Assembly: GCA_002696025.1 (NCBI GenBank)
Contig: NZQU01000076.1
Span: 9,619-17,255, forward strand
Source: Crocinitomicaceae bacterium
GTDB taxonomy: Bacteria; Bacteroidota; Bacteroidia; Flavobacteriales_D; Crocinitomicaceae
Length of the DNA stretch: 7,637 nucleotides
Reading direction: 5' to 3'
Numbering within the stretch: the stretch's first letter is position 1; each line of letters starts with the position of its first letter. Below the pieces are notes generated by a model that did no database searches, was not told where the DNA came from, and saw only the letters and a program-made list of their open reading frames with translations. Below are positions 6,406 through 7,637 of this stretch, piece after piece. A program made the position numbers and the translations under genes.

Positions 6406-6412
6406 AATTTTG
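6405..6412 (+). promoter_or_regulatory. Promoter -7 element of the osmC-rlmB operon, abutting the upstream terminator
   Basis: TAATTTTG matches TAnnTTTG exactly, and its first base is the last T of the upstream terminator tract. Transcription would start near 6418, leaving a leader of only about 12 nt before the ATG at 6430. Any -33 element would have to lie inside the terminator stem-loop, where only a weak TTAG is found (6384-6387). Confidence 0.5.
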
Positions 6413-6429
6413 TGCAAATATCATTTAAA

Positions 6430-6831
6430 ATGTATACAACAAGTATTAAATATGATGGTGAGCTGAGAACCATATCTAAACACAATTACAGTGGTTCTAA
6501 TTTGATTACTGATGCGCCAATAGATAATATGGGTAAAGGAGAAGGTTTTTCACCAACTGATCTTGTGGTTACTGCTCTTGGCTCATGTATATTAACAATT
6601 ATGGGTATTTATTGTCAAAAAAACAATCTTAAATTTGAAGCAGCATCAATCGATGTTTTAAAGGTAATGGGAAGTAATCCTCGTAGAATATCAAAAATAG
6701 ACCTGAATCTTAATGTTAAAAACGATTGGGATGATAAAACATTAATTAAAGTTTTAAATGCTGTTAAATCCTGTCCTGTAATGAAATCATTAAATGATGA
6801 CATTAAAATAACTTGGAAAATCAACTCTTGA
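6430..6831 (+). CDS. OsmC/Ohr-family protein (putative thiol peroxidase)
   Basis: This 133-residue cytoplasmic protein has the size and motif order of OsmC-family proteins: EGFSPTDLVVTALGSCILTIMG with the conserved first cysteine (Cys53), then NPRRISKIDLNLNV, then SCPVMKSL with the second conserved cysteine (Cys115). In studied members the cysteine pair reduces organic hydroperoxides. This subgroup (YhfA-like) is less well characterised, so the substrate is uncertain. An additional Cys62 lies in IYCQKN. The ATG at 6430 is chosen over the in-frame GTG at 6412, because the GTG begins on the last base of the promoter element and would add six residues outside the domain. The downstream methyltransferase gene starts after 10 nt, which suggests cotranscription. 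Confidence 0.88.
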   Translation: MYTTSIKYDGELRTISKHNYSGSNLITDAPIDNMGKGEGFSPTDLVVTALGSCILTIMGIYCQKNNLKFEAASIDVLKVMGSNPRRISKIDLNLNVKNDWDDKTLIKVLNAVKSCPVMKSLNDDIKITWKINS

Positions 6832-6841
6832 ATTAAAAAAC

Positions 6842-7600
6842 ATGAAATACCCGTCAAAAAAAACTGAAAGTTACATTTATGGTATAAGGTCCGTTATAGA
6901 AGCTGTTAATGCAGGAAGAGATTTAAACAAAATAATGATTCAAAAGGGCATGAACAAAGAGCTTTTTTTAGAATTAAAAAATGCATTACATAAAAAAGAT
7001 TACCCTCTTCAATTTGTACCTCAAATAAAACTTGACTCGATGACCGATGGAAATCATCAAGGGGTAATTGCTATAGCATCTCCAATAGAGTATCAAAATT
7101 TAGAGTCCTTAACTGACAAATGGCTTGAAGAAGATGTAAAGCCATGTTTTTTAATATTAGATAGAATCACAGACGTCAGAAATTTAGGTGCAATAGCAAG
7201 AAGCGCTTTCTGTCAAGATGTTGATGCCATTGTAATTCCATCTAAAGGATCTGCAACAGTTACTGCTGATGCCATTAAAACATCTGCTGGTGCTTTAAAC
7301 TCAATACCTGTTTGTAAGGTGTCACACATAAAAGAAGCATTGTTTTATCTTCAACAATCAGGAATAAAATTGGTTTCATGTACTGAAAAAGCAAGAAAAT
7401 GTATATATGATGCAGATTTAACAGGTTCTATTGGCATTTTGATGGGGTCGGAAGAAGATGGTATAAGTAATGAGCTATTAAGAATGACAGATGAGCAAGT
7501 AAAAATACCAATGTATGGAACAGTAAAGTCATTAAACGTAAGTGTTTCAGCAGGCATCATACTTTACGAAAGAAGCAGACAGAACTTAATGTCTAAGTGA
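6842..7600 (+). CDS. rlmB: SpoU/TrmH-family RNA 2'-O-methyltransferase, probably 23S rRNA Gm2251 methyltransferase
   Basis: This 252-residue protein has the RlmB layout. An N-terminal substrate-binding domain (about 10-80) opens with YIYGIRSVIEAV and ends near NHQGVIAIAS. It is followed by the SPOUT knot domain with all three motifs: motif 1 ILDRITDVRNLGAIARSA (105-122, with Asn114 and the catalytic-type Arg120), motif 2 ILMGSEEDGIS (199-209, Glu204), and motif 3 IPMYGTVKSLNVSVSAGI (222-239, Ser230 and Asn232). These enzymes use S-adenosylmethionine to methylate a ribose 2'-OH. The characterised E. coli homologue modifies G2251 in the 23S rRNA P-loop. The length is close to E. coli RlmB. A tRNA-directed TrmH paralogue is less likely because the N-terminal domain is present, though the target is inferred. 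The start is the ATG at 6842, with an A-rich leader and no Shine-Dalgarno. No terminator appears in the 37 bases before the window ends. Confidence 0.9.
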   Translation: MKYPSKKTESYIYGIRSVIEAVNAGRDLNKIMIQKGMNKELFLELKNALHKKDYPLQFVPQIKLDSMTDGNHQGVIAIASPIEYQNLESLTDKWLEEDVKPCFLILDRITDVRNLGAIARSAFCQDVDAIVIPSKGSATVTADAIKTSAGALNSIPVCKVSHIKEALFYLQQSGIKLVSCTEKARKCIYDADLTGSIGILMGSEEDGISNELLRMTDEQVKIPMYGTVKSLNVSVSAGIILYERSRQNLMSK

Positions 7601-7637
7601 TTTGGGTATATTACATACAGGAATAGGCTTCATCTTA

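Noticed and set aside
6412..6429. OsmC-like protein starting at the GTG at 6412
   Set aside because: The GTG shares its first base with the -7 promoter element TAATTTTG and would add six non-conserved residues. The ATG at 6430 fits the family start.
6341..6475. Possible small ORF from the ATG at 6341 running through the terminator into osmC
   Set aside because: It reads through the terminator hairpin and T-tract and is out of frame with osmC. There is no evidence of coding constraint.
1..7637. CRISPR arrays, insertion sequences, tRNA or rRNA genes, phage or defence systems
   Set aside because: I saw no regularly spaced repeats, transposase or integrase motifs, cloverleaf sequences or defence domains. 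Every sizeable stretch is accounted for by recognisable chromosomal genes.

Overview
The window is an AT-rich stretch of bacterial chromosome whose gene content and signals point to a Bacteroidota organism, probably from a flavobacterial or related low-GC lineage. The evidence is a six-domain ribosomal protein S1 with the Bacteroidota-type C-terminal motif TLGDLDVLAELK; A/T-rich leaders without a Shine-Dalgarno sequence before every start that can be judged; several matches to the Bacteroidota -7 promoter element TAnnTTTG; and a cyanophycinase/isoaspartyl peptidase pair of a kind found in this phylum. No mobile element, CRISPR array, tRNA or rRNA is visible, and no gene-free stretch exceeds about 200 bases.

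Layout. At the left edge is the 3' end of a DtxR/MntR-type metal-dependent repressor (1-282, +). A Rho-independent terminator (314-342) serves the convergent gene rpsA (373-2142, -). A 203-base divergent region follows. It holds the rpsA promoter and a structured rpsA leader in which two hairpin loops are complementary to each other. Next is a two-gene operon on the + strand: cyanophycinase (2346-3236) and, overlapping it by ATGA, isoaspartyl peptidase/plant-type asparaginase (3233-4075). The 3' end of the second gene overlaps by 43 bp with a convergent O-antigen ligase/polymerase-like membrane protein (4033-5349, -). A divergent 92-base region separates that gene from a secreted glucosaminidase with two LysM domains (5442-6326, +), which ends at a strong terminator (6369-6405). 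A promoter overlapping the terminator T-tract appears to drive osmC-like (6430-6831) and rlmB (6842-7600), which are 10 nt apart.

How the genes work together. Only the cyanophycinase/isoaspartyl peptidase pair forms a clear pathway unit: the first releases beta-Asp-Arg dipeptides from cyanophycin and the second splits them into aspartate and arginine. The membrane polymerase/ligase and the LysM glucosaminidase both concern the cell envelope, but nothing ties them to one pathway. rpsA and rlmB are translation/ribosome genes. Overall this is ordinary core-genome territory. The items most worth a second look are the predicted kissing-loop leader of rpsA, the compact cyanophycin-degradation operon with no synthetase gene in view, and the long tail-to-tail coding overlap.
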